From assembly GCA_965203605.1 (NCBI GenBank), contig OZ241902.1, positions 3,534,001 to 3,598,000 on the forward strand: 64,000 nt of DNA, written 5' to 3'. Below, piece by piece: positions 35,844-45,263 of this stretch. A program made the translations under genes and the position numbers. The stretch's first letter is position 1. Every line of letters starts with the position of its first letter. Source of the DNA: JAPOUP01 sp965203605 (GTDB taxonomy: Bacteria > Pseudomonadota > Alphaproteobacteria > Rhodobacterales > Rhodobacteraceae). The notes under the pieces are model-generated. The model saw only the letters and a list, made by a program, of their open reading frames with translations. It was not told the origin of the DNA and ran no database searches.

Positions 35844-36191
35844 ATGCGTGTGAGACGGATGAACGGTGCGTTTCCGGACAGCCTGCGGACGCGTATGCAG
35901 GCGTTCGGACGCGACGTCGCGGCGGCCCGGAAGGCCAGATCGCTGTCACAGCAGGATCTGGCTGGGCGTCTGTCGGTCTCGCGCATGACCGTCTCCCGTC
36001 TCGAACGGGGTGACCATGCCGTGGGATTCGACACGGTGCTCTGCGCCGCCTGGGTGATGGGACTGGAAGACACGATACTGTCGTCATTCGCGGCCGAGAA
36101 CGATCCGGCCCAGCTTCGGTTTGGACGTCTGGCCATTCCCGAACGTGTAAGGCGAAGGTCGGCGACATCATCCGTCGACCTCGATTTCTGA
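35844..36191 (+). CDS. hipB: HipB-type XRE antitoxin/repressor
   Basis: 115 aa from ATG 35844 with GGAAGGG upstream; the frame stays open from 35751, but the ribosome site decides. The helix-turn-helix is DVAAARKARSLSQQDLAGRL then SVSRMTVSRLERGDHAVGF, a canonical XRE domain. A basic C-terminal tail follows. It precedes hipA by 13 bases and should neutralise the kinase and repress the operon. Confidence 0.85.
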   Translation: MRVRRMNGAFPDSLRTRMQAFGRDVAAARKARSLSQQDLAGRLSVSRMTVSRLERGDHAVGFDTVLCAAWVMGLEDTILSSFAAENDPAQLRFGRLAIPERVRRRSATSSVDLDF

Positions 36192-36204
36192 AAGACGTCA
36201 GGGT

Positions 36205-37515
36205 ATGGTTAGGACGCAGGCCATCGTTTTCCTGCACCTGAAGGGTGTTCCCGTTCCCGCCGGTCTTCTTGAAATGAGAGAGGATGGACGATGGTCAACC
36301 GCCACCTTCATGTACGGGCGGAAATATCTGGAAAAGGGTCTGCCTGCACTTGACCCCGTCCAACTTCCCCTGTGTGAGGACCGCATGGAGACGGAGACGG
36401 ACTTCCCGCTTTTCAACACCCTGCGTGATTCCGCAACTGATGCCTGGGGAAGAATGCTGATCGACATGCATGTGATGCGCCGCCTTTCGCGGCCAGCGAC
36501 GGAAGCCGAACATCTTCTGGCATCGACCTCCGAGACGCGTTTCGGCGCCCTGTGCTACGGAGAAAGCGCGGACGGCGGCCCGTCCGACGTGACGGGACTG
36601 GGACTTCCGAACGTCAGGACCGACCTTGGCGATCTTGAACGGATTCATGCGATGGTCGAGGATCACGCAAGAGGCCTTCCGGTACCAAAGTCCTTCCTGG
36701 AGTATATCCAGTCCGGATCCGATCTGGGTGGAGCCCGTCCGAAAGCCACGGTCATGATCGACGGTTTCCCCTGGCTCGCCAAGTTTTCCCTTTCATCGGA
36801 CCGCATTGACATGGTTCGGGCAGAAGCGGGATGTCTCGACCTCTGCGAAATGGCGGGTCTCGACGTTCCCGCCCGCAGGGTCTCCCGGCTTGGATCCGGG
36901 AGCGCCCTTCTTGTCAGGAGGTTTGATCGCGAATCGGATCCCGCAACCGGCAGGATATTCCGTCGCCATGCAATCTCGGCAATGACGCTTCTGGGCGCAC
37001 ACGAGGCGGACCGTGGCGCTTTCGGATATGCTGACATTCATGACGGCCTGCGCAGGTTTGGCGCTCCAGGCTGCGGCGCATCGGGACGCGGGATTTTCAT
37101 GCGTATGGCGATGAATGTTCTTTGTGGAAACACCGACGACCACTTCCGCAACCATGCCTTCATCCTTCAGGACAGGGGTGGATATGCAATCTCTCCTATC
37201 TATGATGTCACGCCAACACCCCAGATATCATCGTCGCGCCGCCTTTTCCTGCATCTGGGGAAGTCTGGATCGGGGCGCGAGGCAACGCTCGAAGGTGCGT
37301 TTGCGGCAGCGCCTGCCTTCGGTCTGGCGCATGATGAAGCCTTGGACATCCTGCATGATCTCAGGAACATGGTCGCATCGAATTGGCGTGACGTCATGGG
37401 TCGGCGTGGTCTTTCCGACAGGGATATCCAGATGGTTGCAGCGTCGTTTTCCCAGGCGGACAGAACCTGGCCAGATGATCCCGATCCCACCGGATCCGAC
37501 CTGCCGTCGCCATGA
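36205..37515 (+). CDS. hipA: HipA-family Ser/Thr kinase toxin
   Basis: 436 aa. The N-terminal subdomain resembles HipA_N (LEMREDGRWSTATFMYGRKY). Kinase landmarks: GSDLGGARPKATV (phosphate-binding loop), WLAKFSLSSDR (ATP Lys), FMRMAMNVLCGNTDDHFRNH (catalytic Asp in NTDDHxxNH) and YAISPIYDVTP (metal-binding Asp). All are intact. HipA toxins phosphorylate a translation factor or aminoacyl-tRNA synthetase (GltX in E. coli). Immediately downstream of its XRE antitoxin. Confidence 0.9.
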   Translation: MVRTQAIVFLHLKGVPVPAGLLEMREDGRWSTATFMYGRKYLEKGLPALDPVQLPLCEDRMETETDFPLFNTLRDSATDAWGRMLIDMHVMRRLSRPATEAEHLLASTSETRFGALCYGESADGGPSDVTGLGLPNVRTDLGDLERIHAMVEDHARGLPVPKSFLEYIQSGSDLGGARPKATVMIDGFPWLAKFSLSSDRIDMVRAEAGCLDLCEMAGLDVPARRVSRLGSGSALLVRRFDRESDPATGRIFRRHAISAMTLLGAHEADRGAFGYADIHDGLRRFGAPGCGASGRGIFMRMAMNVLCGNTDDHFRNHAFILQDRGGYAISPIYDVTPTPQISSSRRLFLHLGKSGSGREATLEGAFAAAPAFGLAHDEALDILHDLRNMVASNWRDVMGRRGLSDRDIQMVAASFSQADRTWPDDPDPTGSDLPSP

Positions 37516-37862
37516 TCGGAGACTGGATCCGGGCCGGAAGGCCAATGACATCCCTGCCTGTCACGGAACTGTCCGGCCCGACAGCCAGCGCAATAGCGGA
37601 ACCTGCCATAATGAGTTCGGGAAAGCTCGATGTCTGGATCGGAGACCGGAAGTCTGTCGTCAGTGAGGGAGACAGCTTTCGGATGCGGAACGGGTCGTTG
37701 CGCATGGGCGAACCCTTACAACTCACCGGCCGTGGCGGTCTGGATCATTTCGCCTCCGGCATGCTGAAAGGTATCCGTCAATCCTGCAGAGCGCAATCCA
37801 GCCGAAACAACAGGCACTGTCCTGCGGAACTGGCTGGAGCGGAGGCCCGGATTGAACCGTAA
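37512..37862 (+). CDS. Doubtful small ORF overlapping hipA end
   Basis: 116 codons beginning at an ATGA overlap with the hipA stop. The overlap suggests coupling, but the sequence (for example SGPTASAIAEPAIMSSGKLD) has no motif, ends in Arg/Ala/Glu-rich low complexity and is contradicted by an opposing open frame. Could be a third hip-operon gene or chance. Confidence 0.25.
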   Translation: MIGDWIRAGRPMTSLPVTELSGPTASAIAEPAIMSSGKLDVWIGDRKSVVSEGDSFRMRNGSLRMGEPLQLTGRGGLDHFASGMLKGIRQSCRAQSSRNNRHCPAELAGAEARIEP

Positions 37863-37885
37863 CAATGGAAAGTAAGGAGAGAACT

Positions 37886-40333
37886 ATGGTCGGCCGTCCT
37901 TCAACCGCACGCGTGGTCATCATTGGTGGAGGTGCCGTGGGTGTCTCGTCGCTCTACCATCTGGCGAAGGCCGGATGGACAGACTGCGTGCTCCTGGAAC
38001 GGAATGACCTGACTGCGGGATCAACCTGGCATGCGGCCGGGAACGTGCCCACTTTCTCAACCGGATGGGCGGTGATGAACATGCAGCGGTATTCAACTGA
38101 ACTCTACCGCGGAATTTCAGGCGAAGTCGACTATCCCATGAACTACCATGTCACCGGGTCGATCCGGCTGGCGCACTCCCGCGAGCGGATGATGGAGTTC
38201 GAACGCGCCTGCGGAATGGGTCGGTATCAGGGGCTCGGCGTCGGGACGATCGGTCGGGCGGAAATCCGGCAGCGCTATCCCTTCATTGAAACCCATAATC
38301 TTGAAGGTGCACTCCATGATCCAGATGACGGTGACATCGACCCCGCCCAGCTAACACAGGCGCTGGCAAAGGGTGCCCGTGACCTAGGTGCCGAAATCCT
38401 CCGGTTTACCCCCGCGACTGGAGTGAGCCGGCGCGGCGGCGAGTGGGTCGTTCACACGGACCAAGGTGACATTCGCTGCCAAATTGTCGTGAACGCGGCG
38501 GGATACTACGCGCAACGTGTGGGTGAATGGTTCAGACCTCACGGAGGACGCACTGTGCCGATGATGGTGATGAGCCATCAGTACATTCTTACCGAGGCCA
38601 TTCCCGCACTTGAGGAATGGTGCAGGGAAACCGGCCTTGGGAAACTGCCGTTGCTTCGCGACGTCGACATGTCTTACTACCTGCGACAGGAGAAGTTCGG
38701 GCTCAACCTGGGGCCCTACGAGCGGAACTGCCGTGCGCATTGGGCCACACCTGAGGATCCGATGCCCGATGACTTCTCGTTCCAGCTGTTTCCGGATGAT
38801 CTTGAGCGGCTGGAGCCCTACGTTGAAGACGCCATGGCCAGGGTGCCAATTCTTGGCTCCGCAGGAATCGCGAAGGTAATCAACGGGCCCATTCCCTATG
38901 CACCGGACGGCAATCCCCTGATCGGGCCGATGCCAGGCGTCCCGAACGCGTTCGAGGCCTGTGTATTCACCTTTGGCATCGCACAGGCCGGCGGGGCCGG
39001 AAAGATTCTCGCGGAATGGGTGACAGAGGGCCAGACCGAGTGGGATTGCTGGTCGCTCGACCCCCGTAGATACACCGACTACACCGACCGCGAATTCTGC
39101 ATTTCGAAAGGTATGGAGGTCTACGGCCACGAATACGCCATGCATTTTCCATATCATGTCTGGCCTGCGGGGCGGAACCGAAAACTCTCCAGCCTTCATT
39201 CGCGGCTCCGATCGGCCGGTGCCATGTTTGGCGCCTACAACGGCTGGGAGCGCGCAAACTACTTTGCGGCGCCGGAAGACGACATCTCTGAAGAATCGAC
39301 GCAGACCTGGGACCGGAACGGCCCTTGGGAAATCCGCGTCAGACAGGAATGCGAAGCGGTGCGCGACAGCTGCGGTGTTCTTCCGATCACGGGATTCACG
39401 CGGCTTGCCGTGGAAGGACCGGGTGCGCGCGACTGGCTTGATGGGTTGACAGCTTCACAGCTTCCGCCGGTCGGACGGGTCGGCCTTGCATATTTTCCGG
39501 ACCCGCGAGGCCGGATACTGACGGAAATGTCGGTCATCCCCCGTTCCGATGACCAAATCTGGCTGATAACCGCCGCTGCCGCACAGTGGCACGACGGGGA
39601 AATGCTTCGGAATCAGGCACCGAAGGGCGTCGAGGTCCATGACCGTACAAGGAAATATGAATGCCTTCTCGTTACGGGTCCGCAGTCGCGCGAGATGCTG
39701 TCCGCGATCAGCAGCGCAGATCTTGCGAAGGGCTGGCTGAGTTTCCAGGAGGCTACGGTGGCCGGACAGCATTGCTTACTGCTGCGGATGTCCTTTGCAG
39801 GAGAGTTGGGTTGGGAAGTGCACTGCGATTTCGACGCTGCACCAGCTGTCTGGGATTCCCTGATGGAACTGGGCTGCAAACCGTTTGGAATGTGGGCGCT
39901 TGATCGACTGCGGTTGGAGAAGGGCTATAGGGCGTGGAAAGCGGACCTATCCACAGACTACTCGCTGCTGGAAGGTGGACTGGACCGTTTCGTCAGATTC
40001 GACAAACCACATCGATTCCCCGGAAAGGTGGCACTGCTGAATGAACGGCAGCAGGGATCGAAGAAGCGTTTTGCAACGCTGATCATCAAGGCTGGCGAGC
40101 AGGATCCGCCATATATGTCAACTGTGTGGGACGGGGAACAGCTGGTGGGCGAGATCACAAGCAGCGGTTGGGGATATCGTGTCAACGCCTGTGTTGGGTT
40201 GGCGATGATCAGGTCCGACCTCGCTGTGGAAGGGACGCAACTGGAAGTGGAGATTTTTGGTGCCCGATATCCTGGGATCGTCCAGGCGGATCAACCGCTT
40301 TGGGATCCAGATAACCGGAGACTTCGGGCATAA
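37886..40333 (+). CDS. GcvT-fused FAD-dependent dehydrogenase (dimethylglycine/sarcosine dehydrogenase-like)
   Basis: 815 aa from ATG 37886, where AAGGAG sits six bases upstream; the in-frame ATG at 37865 is disfavoured. The N-terminal DAO domain starts VVIIGGGAVGVSSLYHLAKA (FAD Rossmann) and has AGSTWHAAGN, with His49 placed as the covalent-FAD His of dimethylglycine/sarcosine dehydrogenases. The C-terminal half is a GcvT-like folate-binding barrel (MSFAGELGWEVHCDFDAAP; YRAWKADLSTDYSLLEGGLD). Such enzymes oxidatively demethylate N-methyl amines, passing the one-carbon unit to tetrahydrofolate. Partner genes are a PNPOx-like gene and a paralogue. Confidence 0.88.
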   Translation: MVGRPSTARVVIIGGGAVGVSSLYHLAKAGWTDCVLLERNDLTAGSTWHAAGNVPTFSTGWAVMNMQRYSTELYRGISGEVDYPMNYHVTGSIRLAHSRERMMEFERACGMGRYQGLGVGTIGRAEIRQRYPFIETHNLEGALHDPDDGDIDPAQLTQALAKGARDLGAEILRFTPATGVSRRGGEWVVHTDQGDIRCQIVVNAAGYYAQRVGEWFRPHGGRTVPMMVMSHQYILTEAIPALEEWCRETGLGKLPLLRDVDMSYYLRQEKFGLNLGPYERNCRAHWATPEDPMPDDFSFQLFPDDLERLEPYVEDAMARVPILGSAGIAKVINGPIPYAPDGNPLIGPMPGVPNAFEACVFTFGIAQAGGAGKILAEWVTEGQTEWDCWSLDPRRYTDYTDREFCISKGMEVYGHEYAMHFPYHVWPAGRNRKLSSLHSRLRSAGAMFGAYNGWERANYFAAPEDDISEESTQTWDRNGPWEIRVRQECEAVRDSCGVLPITGFTRLAVEGPGARDWLDGLTASQLPPVGRVGLAYFPDPRGRILTEMSVIPRSDDQIWLITAAAAQWHDGEMLRNQAPKGVEVHDRTRKYECLLVTGPQSREMLSAISSADLAKGWLSFQEATVAGQHCLLLRMSFAGELGWEVHCDFDAAPAVWDSLMELGCKPFGMWALDRLRLEKGYRAWKADLSTDYSLLEGGLDRFVRFDKPHRFPGKVALLNERQQGSKKRFATLIIKAGEQDPPYMSTVWDGEQLVGEITSSGWGYRVNACVGLAMIRSDLAVEGTQLEVEIFGARYPGIVQADQPLWDPDNRRLRA

Positions 40334-40418
40334 TGGACCGGCTGCGTTCGACCAGTCGAAACACTTTCCAATCGTCGGCGTGAAGGTTGCGGCAATTCGG
40401 AACCGGGAGATCTCATCG

Positions 40419-40877
40419 ATGAAACTACCAGTATCAGCGGTCCGCTGCATAGAACGGTGGAGACTCGGCTTCGTGGCCACGGTGACACCTGGAGGGCGAC
40501 CCAGCCTCTCGCCAAAGGGGACCTTCATTGTCGTTGACGATGAAACGATCGCGTTTGGTGAGATTCGCTCTCCACAAACGGTGGCAAACCTGACAGCGAA
40601 CCCTGAACTGGAAGTGAATTTCGTCGACCAGTTCATCCGGAAGGGCGTCCGCATCCGTGGACGTGCGGAGTTCGTGCGCCGTGGAACAATGCAGTTCGAG
40701 TCACTGTTTCCGGAATTCGAAGCGCAATGGGGTGAACTGGCAAAGCGCATAAATATGATCGTGAAGGTGCCGGTCGACGAAGTTCGTCCGCTGACGACGC
40801 CGCCGTACGACGACGGTGTGACCGAAGAGGAAATGATCTCACAATACAAAAGGAAGTTTGCGGAGATGTACCCATGA
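40419..40877 (+). CDS. Pyridoxamine 5'-phosphate oxidase-like flavin-binding protein
   Basis: 152 aa from ATG 40419, with GGGAG nine bases upstream; the frame is open from 40257, but that lies within the previous gene. The split-barrel pattern GFVATVTPGGRPSLSPKGTF, then TVANLTANPELEVNFVDQFI and RIRGRAEFV, is typical of the PNPOx-like family that binds FMN, F420 or haem. It lies between two GcvT-fused dehydrogenases and overlaps the second by ATGA, so it is likely co-expressed and may act as an electron or flavin partner; activity unknown. Confidence 0.8.
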   Translation: MKLPVSAVRCIERWRLGFVATVTPGGRPSLSPKGTFIVVDDETIAFGEIRSPQTVANLTANPELEVNFVDQFIRKGVRIRGRAEFVRRGTMQFESLFPEFEAQWGELAKRINMIVKVPVDEVRPLTTPPYDDGVTEEEMISQYKRKFAEMYP

Positions 40878-43318
40878 AGGTTCCTTCCCATGCCCGAGCG
40901 GTGATAATTGGTGGTGGCGTGGTCGGTTGTTCGGTTGCCTACCATCTGGCGAAACAGGGCTGGCGGGACATCGTTCTGCTGGAGCGCCGAAGGCTGACCA
41001 GCGGAACCACCTGGCATGCCGCAGGGCTGATCGCGCAGCTTCGCGCCACTGCGAACATGACCCGACTCGCGAAATACAGCCAGGAGCTCTACGGTGGACT
41101 CGAGGACGAGACCGGAGTTGCCACTGGCTTTACCCGCGTTGGATCGATCACTGTGGCGCTGACCGAGGATCGACAGGAGGAAATCCTCCGGCAAGCCTCG
41201 ATGGCGCGCGCCTTCGGCGTCGAAATCGAGGAAATCGGTCTGGAAGAGATAAAGTCACGGTATCCATACCTTAGCGTCGAGGACGTCAGGGCAGGGGTCT
41301 ATCTCCCGAAGGACGGGCAGGGCGATCCATCGAACATCGCGCTAGCGCTGGCCAAAGGTGCACGGCAGCGGGGCGTCATGGTCGTCGAGGGCGTCAGTGT
41401 GACCGGGGTGGTCCGGGAAGGGCGGCGGGTCACCGGTGTAAGATGGAGTCGCGGAGCCGCAGAGAGTGGTACGGTCAGCTGCGAGTATGTAGTGAACTGC
41501 GCTGGCATGTGGGGTCGTGCCGTCGGGCAGATGATGAACACAAACGTTCCGTTGCAGGCCTGCGAACATTTCTACATTGTCAGCGAGCCAATCGAGGGGC
41601 TGTCCCGTCTTCCGGTCCTCCGAGTGCCGGATGAGTGTGCCTACTACAAGGAAGATGCCGGCAAGATCCTCCTCGGCGCCTTCGAACCGGTGGCCAAGCC
41701 GTGGGGCCTTGACGGGATTCCGGAAGACTTTGAGTTTGGCCAGTTGCCCGAGGATTTCGACCACTTCGAGCCAATCCTCCAATCCGCGGTGAAACGAATG
41801 CCAATTCTGGAAAGCGCAGGCATTCACACATTCTTCAATGGTCCGGAGAGCTTTACTCCCGACGACGCCTACCACCTTGGCCTTTGCCCGGAAATGGACA
41901 ACGTTTGGGTCGCCGCGGGCTTCAACTCGGTGGGCATCCAGTCAGCGGGTGGTGCGGGAATGGCGCTGGCTCATTGGATGGATACTGGCGAACGGCCGTT
42001 CGATCTAGGGGATGTGGATATTGGGCGGATGCAGCCATTCCAGGGAAACCGGCGCTATCTCGCCAGTCGCTCGCGCGAAACCCTGGGGCTGCTCTACGCC
42101 GATCATTGGCCTTACCGTCAGAAGGAGACGGCACGGGGAGTGCGGAGAACGCCATTCCACGAACATCTGAAAGCACACGGTGCTGTCTTCGGCGAGGTCG
42201 CCGGATGGGAGCGGGCCAACTGGTTTGCAGGGGAGGGGCAGGACCGTGCATACCGCTACGGCTGGAAGCGGCAGAACTGGTTTGACAGCAGCGCCCGAGA
42301 GCACATGGCAGTGCGCGGCAAGGTCGGGATCTACGACATGTCGTCATTTGGCAAGCTTCGGGTGGAAGGCCCGGACGCGGAGGATTTCCTGAACCTTGTC
42401 TGCGGCAACAGTCTTTCGGTCCCTTTGGGAAAAATTGTCTACACCCAGTTCCTGAATTCCCGTGGCGGTATCGAGGCTGACGTTACGGTTACCCGATTGT
42501 CCGAGATCGCCTTCATGATCGTGACTCCTGCCGCAACCCGCCTTGCCGACGAGACATGGCTACGTCGGCAATTGGGTGATCGTCGACTTACGATCACGGA
42601 TGTGACCGCCGGAGAGGCGGTCATCGCGGTGATGGGCCCCTCCGCACGAGCCCTGTTGCAGGCGGTCAGCCCAGCGGATTTCTCGAACCGCTCCCATCCG
42701 TTTGGGACGATGCGGGAAATCGAACTTGGAATGGCGATGGCACGGGCCCACCGAATCACTTATGTCGGTGAACTCGGCTGGGAGATCTATGTTTCCTCCG
42801 ATATGGCGTGTCATGCCTTTGAGACCATCTGGGATGCTGGTCAGGCGATGGATGCCAAACTCTGTGGCATGCACATGATGGATTCGTGCCGCATCGAAAA
42901 GGCCTATCGTCACTTCGGGCACGACATCACGTGCGAGGACCATGTGCTTGAAGCGGGACTTGGATTCGCAGTGAAGACGACCAAGCCGGATTTTGTGGGC
43001 CGCGACGCCGTGCTGAGGAGGATGGAGAAAGGGCTATCCAGGCGGTTGGTACAATTCATCCTTGCCGATCCCGAACCACTGCTGTTCCATAATGAACCGA
43101 TCATACGCAACGGCGAATTCGTCGGCTACCTGACTTCCGGAAACTACGGCCATGCACTTGGGGCAGCGGTCGGTATGGGATATGTGCCTTGCCGTGGCGA
43201 GAGCTCAGAGCAAGTTCTGGCATCGGACTATGAGATCGAGGTTGCCGGTGCCCGCGTGAAGGCTAGAGCGTCTCTGCGCCCGCTCTACGACCCGAAGGCC
43301 GAGAGAATTCACGTTTGA
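40874..43318 (+). CDS. Second GcvT-fused FAD-dependent dehydrogenase (dimethylglycine dehydrogenase-like)
   Basis: 814 aa, starting in the ATGA overlap. The FAD Rossmann motif AVIIGGGVVGCSVAYHLAKQ and TSGTTWHAAGL with His48 for covalent FAD are present. GFNSVGIQSAGGAGMALAHW and the GcvT segments GKVGIYDMSSFGKLRVEGPD and ITYVGELGWEIYVSSDMACH are typical of dimethylglycine/sarcosine dehydrogenases. It is a diverged paralogue of the gene at 37.9 kb. Two adjacent copies suggest sequential demethylation (dimethylglycine, then sarcosine) or heteromer formation. Confidence 0.9.
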   Translation: MKVPSHARAVIIGGGVVGCSVAYHLAKQGWRDIVLLERRRLTSGTTWHAAGLIAQLRATANMTRLAKYSQELYGGLEDETGVATGFTRVGSITVALTEDRQEEILRQASMARAFGVEIEEIGLEEIKSRYPYLSVEDVRAGVYLPKDGQGDPSNIALALAKGARQRGVMVVEGVSVTGVVREGRRVTGVRWSRGAAESGTVSCEYVVNCAGMWGRAVGQMMNTNVPLQACEHFYIVSEPIEGLSRLPVLRVPDECAYYKEDAGKILLGAFEPVAKPWGLDGIPEDFEFGQLPEDFDHFEPILQSAVKRMPILESAGIHTFFNGPESFTPDDAYHLGLCPEMDNVWVAAGFNSVGIQSAGGAGMALAHWMDTGERPFDLGDVDIGRMQPFQGNRRYLASRSRETLGLLYADHWPYRQKETARGVRRTPFHEHLKAHGAVFGEVAGWERANWFAGEGQDRAYRYGWKRQNWFDSSAREHMAVRGKVGIYDMSSFGKLRVEGPDAEDFLNLVCGNSLSVPLGKIVYTQFLNSRGGIEADVTVTRLSEIAFMIVTPAATRLADETWLRRQLGDRRLTITDVTAGEAVIAVMGPSARALLQAVSPADFSNRSHPFGTMREIELGMAMARAHRITYVGELGWEIYVSSDMACHAFETIWDAGQAMDAKLCGMHMMDSCRIEKAYRHFGHDITCEDHVLEAGLGFAVKTTKPDFVGRDAVLRRMEKGLSRRLVQFILADPEPLLFHNEPIIRNGEFVGYLTSGNYGHALGAAVGMGYVPCRGESSEQVLASDYEIEVAGARVKARASLRPLYDPKAERIHV

Positions 43319-43441
43319 GCAGCTGGTTGGGTTGGGAGTCAGGTCGAACGTCGTGGCGGATGTTGATCATGGAACTGGAGAGGGAGCCAATTCTCCATTC
43401 CTTTGCCGGCAAGGCCGCGGATCTCTGCAGGTTCGGTCGGT

Positions 43442-44179
43442 TCAACCATAGCGTGCGATGAAACGGCGCAAAATGGAACCGGGAGCATGAACGTTGGCCG
43501 CATGGCACTTTTCGATCAGGCGGTCGGCGTCGTCGGGTGGAAAATAGCCGTAACTTCTGTAGATACGGATTCGAACCTCAAATTCGGTTGCGTCGGCTTC
43601 TGGATGAAACTGCGTGGCGTAAACGTGCCTCCCGTAGCGGATCATCTGATATGGACAGGCTTCGGAACTCACAAGATGGATCGCGCTCGGTGGCAGGGAT
43701 TGTACAGCCTCCTTATGGCCTACGAATGCGTTGAACTTTCCGGGGCAGTCCGCAAGTAGGGGGTCGGTGCGTCCATCTTCGGTCAGTGAGCAGGCGGATG
43801 CGCCAACCTGCTCGGAGAACCGCTCCTTGGAAACCGCTCCACCAAGGTGTTGGGTCAGGAGTCCGATGCCGTAACAGCAACCAAGGAAAGGCAGATCGCG
43901 ACCGGTGATTTCCGGCATCATTGCCATGATCGCCGCTTCGATTCGGGCTTCTTCCGGTACCTTGGTTTCCGGTGGGTCGCTCACGCATCCGGGGCCGCCG
44001 CCAACGATGATTCCCGCGAAGCTGTCAAGCCGCAAATCAGTTGGAATCGGCTCGCAGTCAAGTCGGATACGTTTGGTGCGCTCGTATGCGAGGCCACCCA
44101 TTTTCAGAATGGCTGCGAATTCGCTATCCGACGCCTCGGGTTCCGGTCGAAGTTGCAGAATCAGGAATGGTCTCTTCAT
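43442..44179 (-). CDS. Class I glutamine amidotransferase (GMP synthase-like)
   Basis: 245 aa from ATG 44179 (RPFLILQLRPE follows); the open frame reaches 44221. Features of the GATase1 fold: FAGIIVGGGPGCVSDPP, PFLGCCYGIGLLTQHLGG with the nucleophilic Cys in GCCYG, and VYATQFHPEADATEFEVR with the His-x-Glu pair. The triad is complete. Such stand-alone domains act as gamma-glutamyl hydrolases or supply ammonia. It converges with the dehydrogenase operon and could release gamma-glutamyl conjugates made in amine catabolism; that is inference. Confidence 0.85.
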   Translation of the reverse strand: MKRPFLILQLRPEPEASDSEFAAILKMGGLAYERTKRIRLDCEPIPTDLRLDSFAGIIVGGGPGCVSDPPETKVPEEARIEAAIMAMMPEITGRDLPFLGCCYGIGLLTQHLGGAVSKERFSEQVGASACSLTEDGRTDPLLADCPGKFNAFVGHKEAVQSLPPSAIHLVSSEACPYQMIRYGRHVYATQFHPEADATEFEVRIRIYRSYGYFPPDDADRLIEKCHAANVHAPGSILRRFIARYG

Positions 44180-45115
44180 TTCAGGAAAGGGCTTATCCCC
44201 TTCGAACAGTCGGGTCCACATCTTGTGTCAGCCTATGCCACAAGGGGTGGACCGCCGCCTTCTTGAATTTCATTACGATCAGGTCATGCCGACACATGGA
44301 CATCTCGACGCCGCGGCTGAAGACCCAGCTACTGGCCCACAACTGTTGGAACATCCGGATTCCGCTTCAGAAGCTCGAGCAAGCCATGGCCGATCCGAGC
44401 AGGAGTCCTATGCTGGACATTGCGGTAGCCGACTGCGCTACCTGCGGTCCCATTCGAAAGGCGCGACTGTCCAGCCGATCGGGTGCACTGCGGAGGCAAG
44501 ACCATCGTTTCCAGCGCAATTGAGTGTTCTGATACTGGTGAGCGGAAGTGCATCCATCTGGAGTAGCAAAGGGCGTGACTCCCAATTCACTCAGTGTGCC
44601 AAAACCTCCGATACTCAGCAAACGACGTCCTGGACTGGATGTGCTACCAAGATTCCGTTCCGGTACACCGTGGATTCGTCTGCGAATTCATCAGATCCTC
44701 GTTCCGGCTTTCCGCAAATTCGGGTGCTGCCGCTCTCGACGCGGCACCGACAGGCAGGTTCAGTCTCCGTACGGACGACGCCCGGCAAGACGATCCAGAA
44801 AGAACGGATCGAGCGAGCCCAACGCAAGCGAGCCTGTCGTAAGGAGAAGGAAACCCAGATGGAACAGGCTGGTCAGGAGAGCATGCCGCCTGAGGTTGTT
44901 TCTGGGCTGTATGCAGATTGGTGGCGGCTGATTGTACCTGCTCCCGCAATTGTCCTTTGAGCAATCGAATTCGCAGACATTCACCTAAGGAGGATCGCTT
45001 GCGGAGACGTGATCGAAGCCAGAGCCACGCCACTGCCCGGAAATTGTCCATGAGGCAACTTCGCCCAGTTCAAGGGATCGTGAATCCACCCCATGCGATC
45101 ATGGGGAATGCCTAA
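44180..45115. other. Gene-free or decayed stretch
   Basis: Over 900 bases without an intact gene. A minus-strand segment near 44790-44880 (LLTSLFHLGFLLLTTGSLAL) reads like a membrane helix and may be a scrap of a membrane protein. Other frames are short and motif-free. Confidence 0.3.
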
Positions 45116-45253
45116 ATGACTGACGGAGACGGGGCCAGAGTGACTGGACAGAAAATCCGGATCGCAGGGATTGACGCGCCTGAATTGAACCAGAAGGTCG
45201 GGCGTCTGCTGCTGGGGGAGACGATTCTGCAGCACGAGAACGGAAGTTTCTGA
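45116..45253 (+). pseudogene. Thermonuclease (SNase-like) N-terminal remnant
   Basis: A 45-codon frame reading MTDGDGARVTGQKIRIAGID then APELNQK, matching the start of staphylococcal-nuclease-like domains ('VxDGDTxRVxGxxIRLxGIDAPE'). The usual DGDT has become DGDG, and the catalytic Arg/Glu part is absent because the frame ends soon after. Most likely a surviving fragment beside the second Septu-like pair. Confidence 0.6.
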
Positions 45254-45263
45254 CGGAAGCCAA

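Noticed and set aside
35129..36136. 335-codon minus-strand open frame
   Set aside because: Its upstream two thirds are antisense to hipB or non-coding; only the C-terminal third carries a signal, and that is the resolvase remnant, annotated separately.
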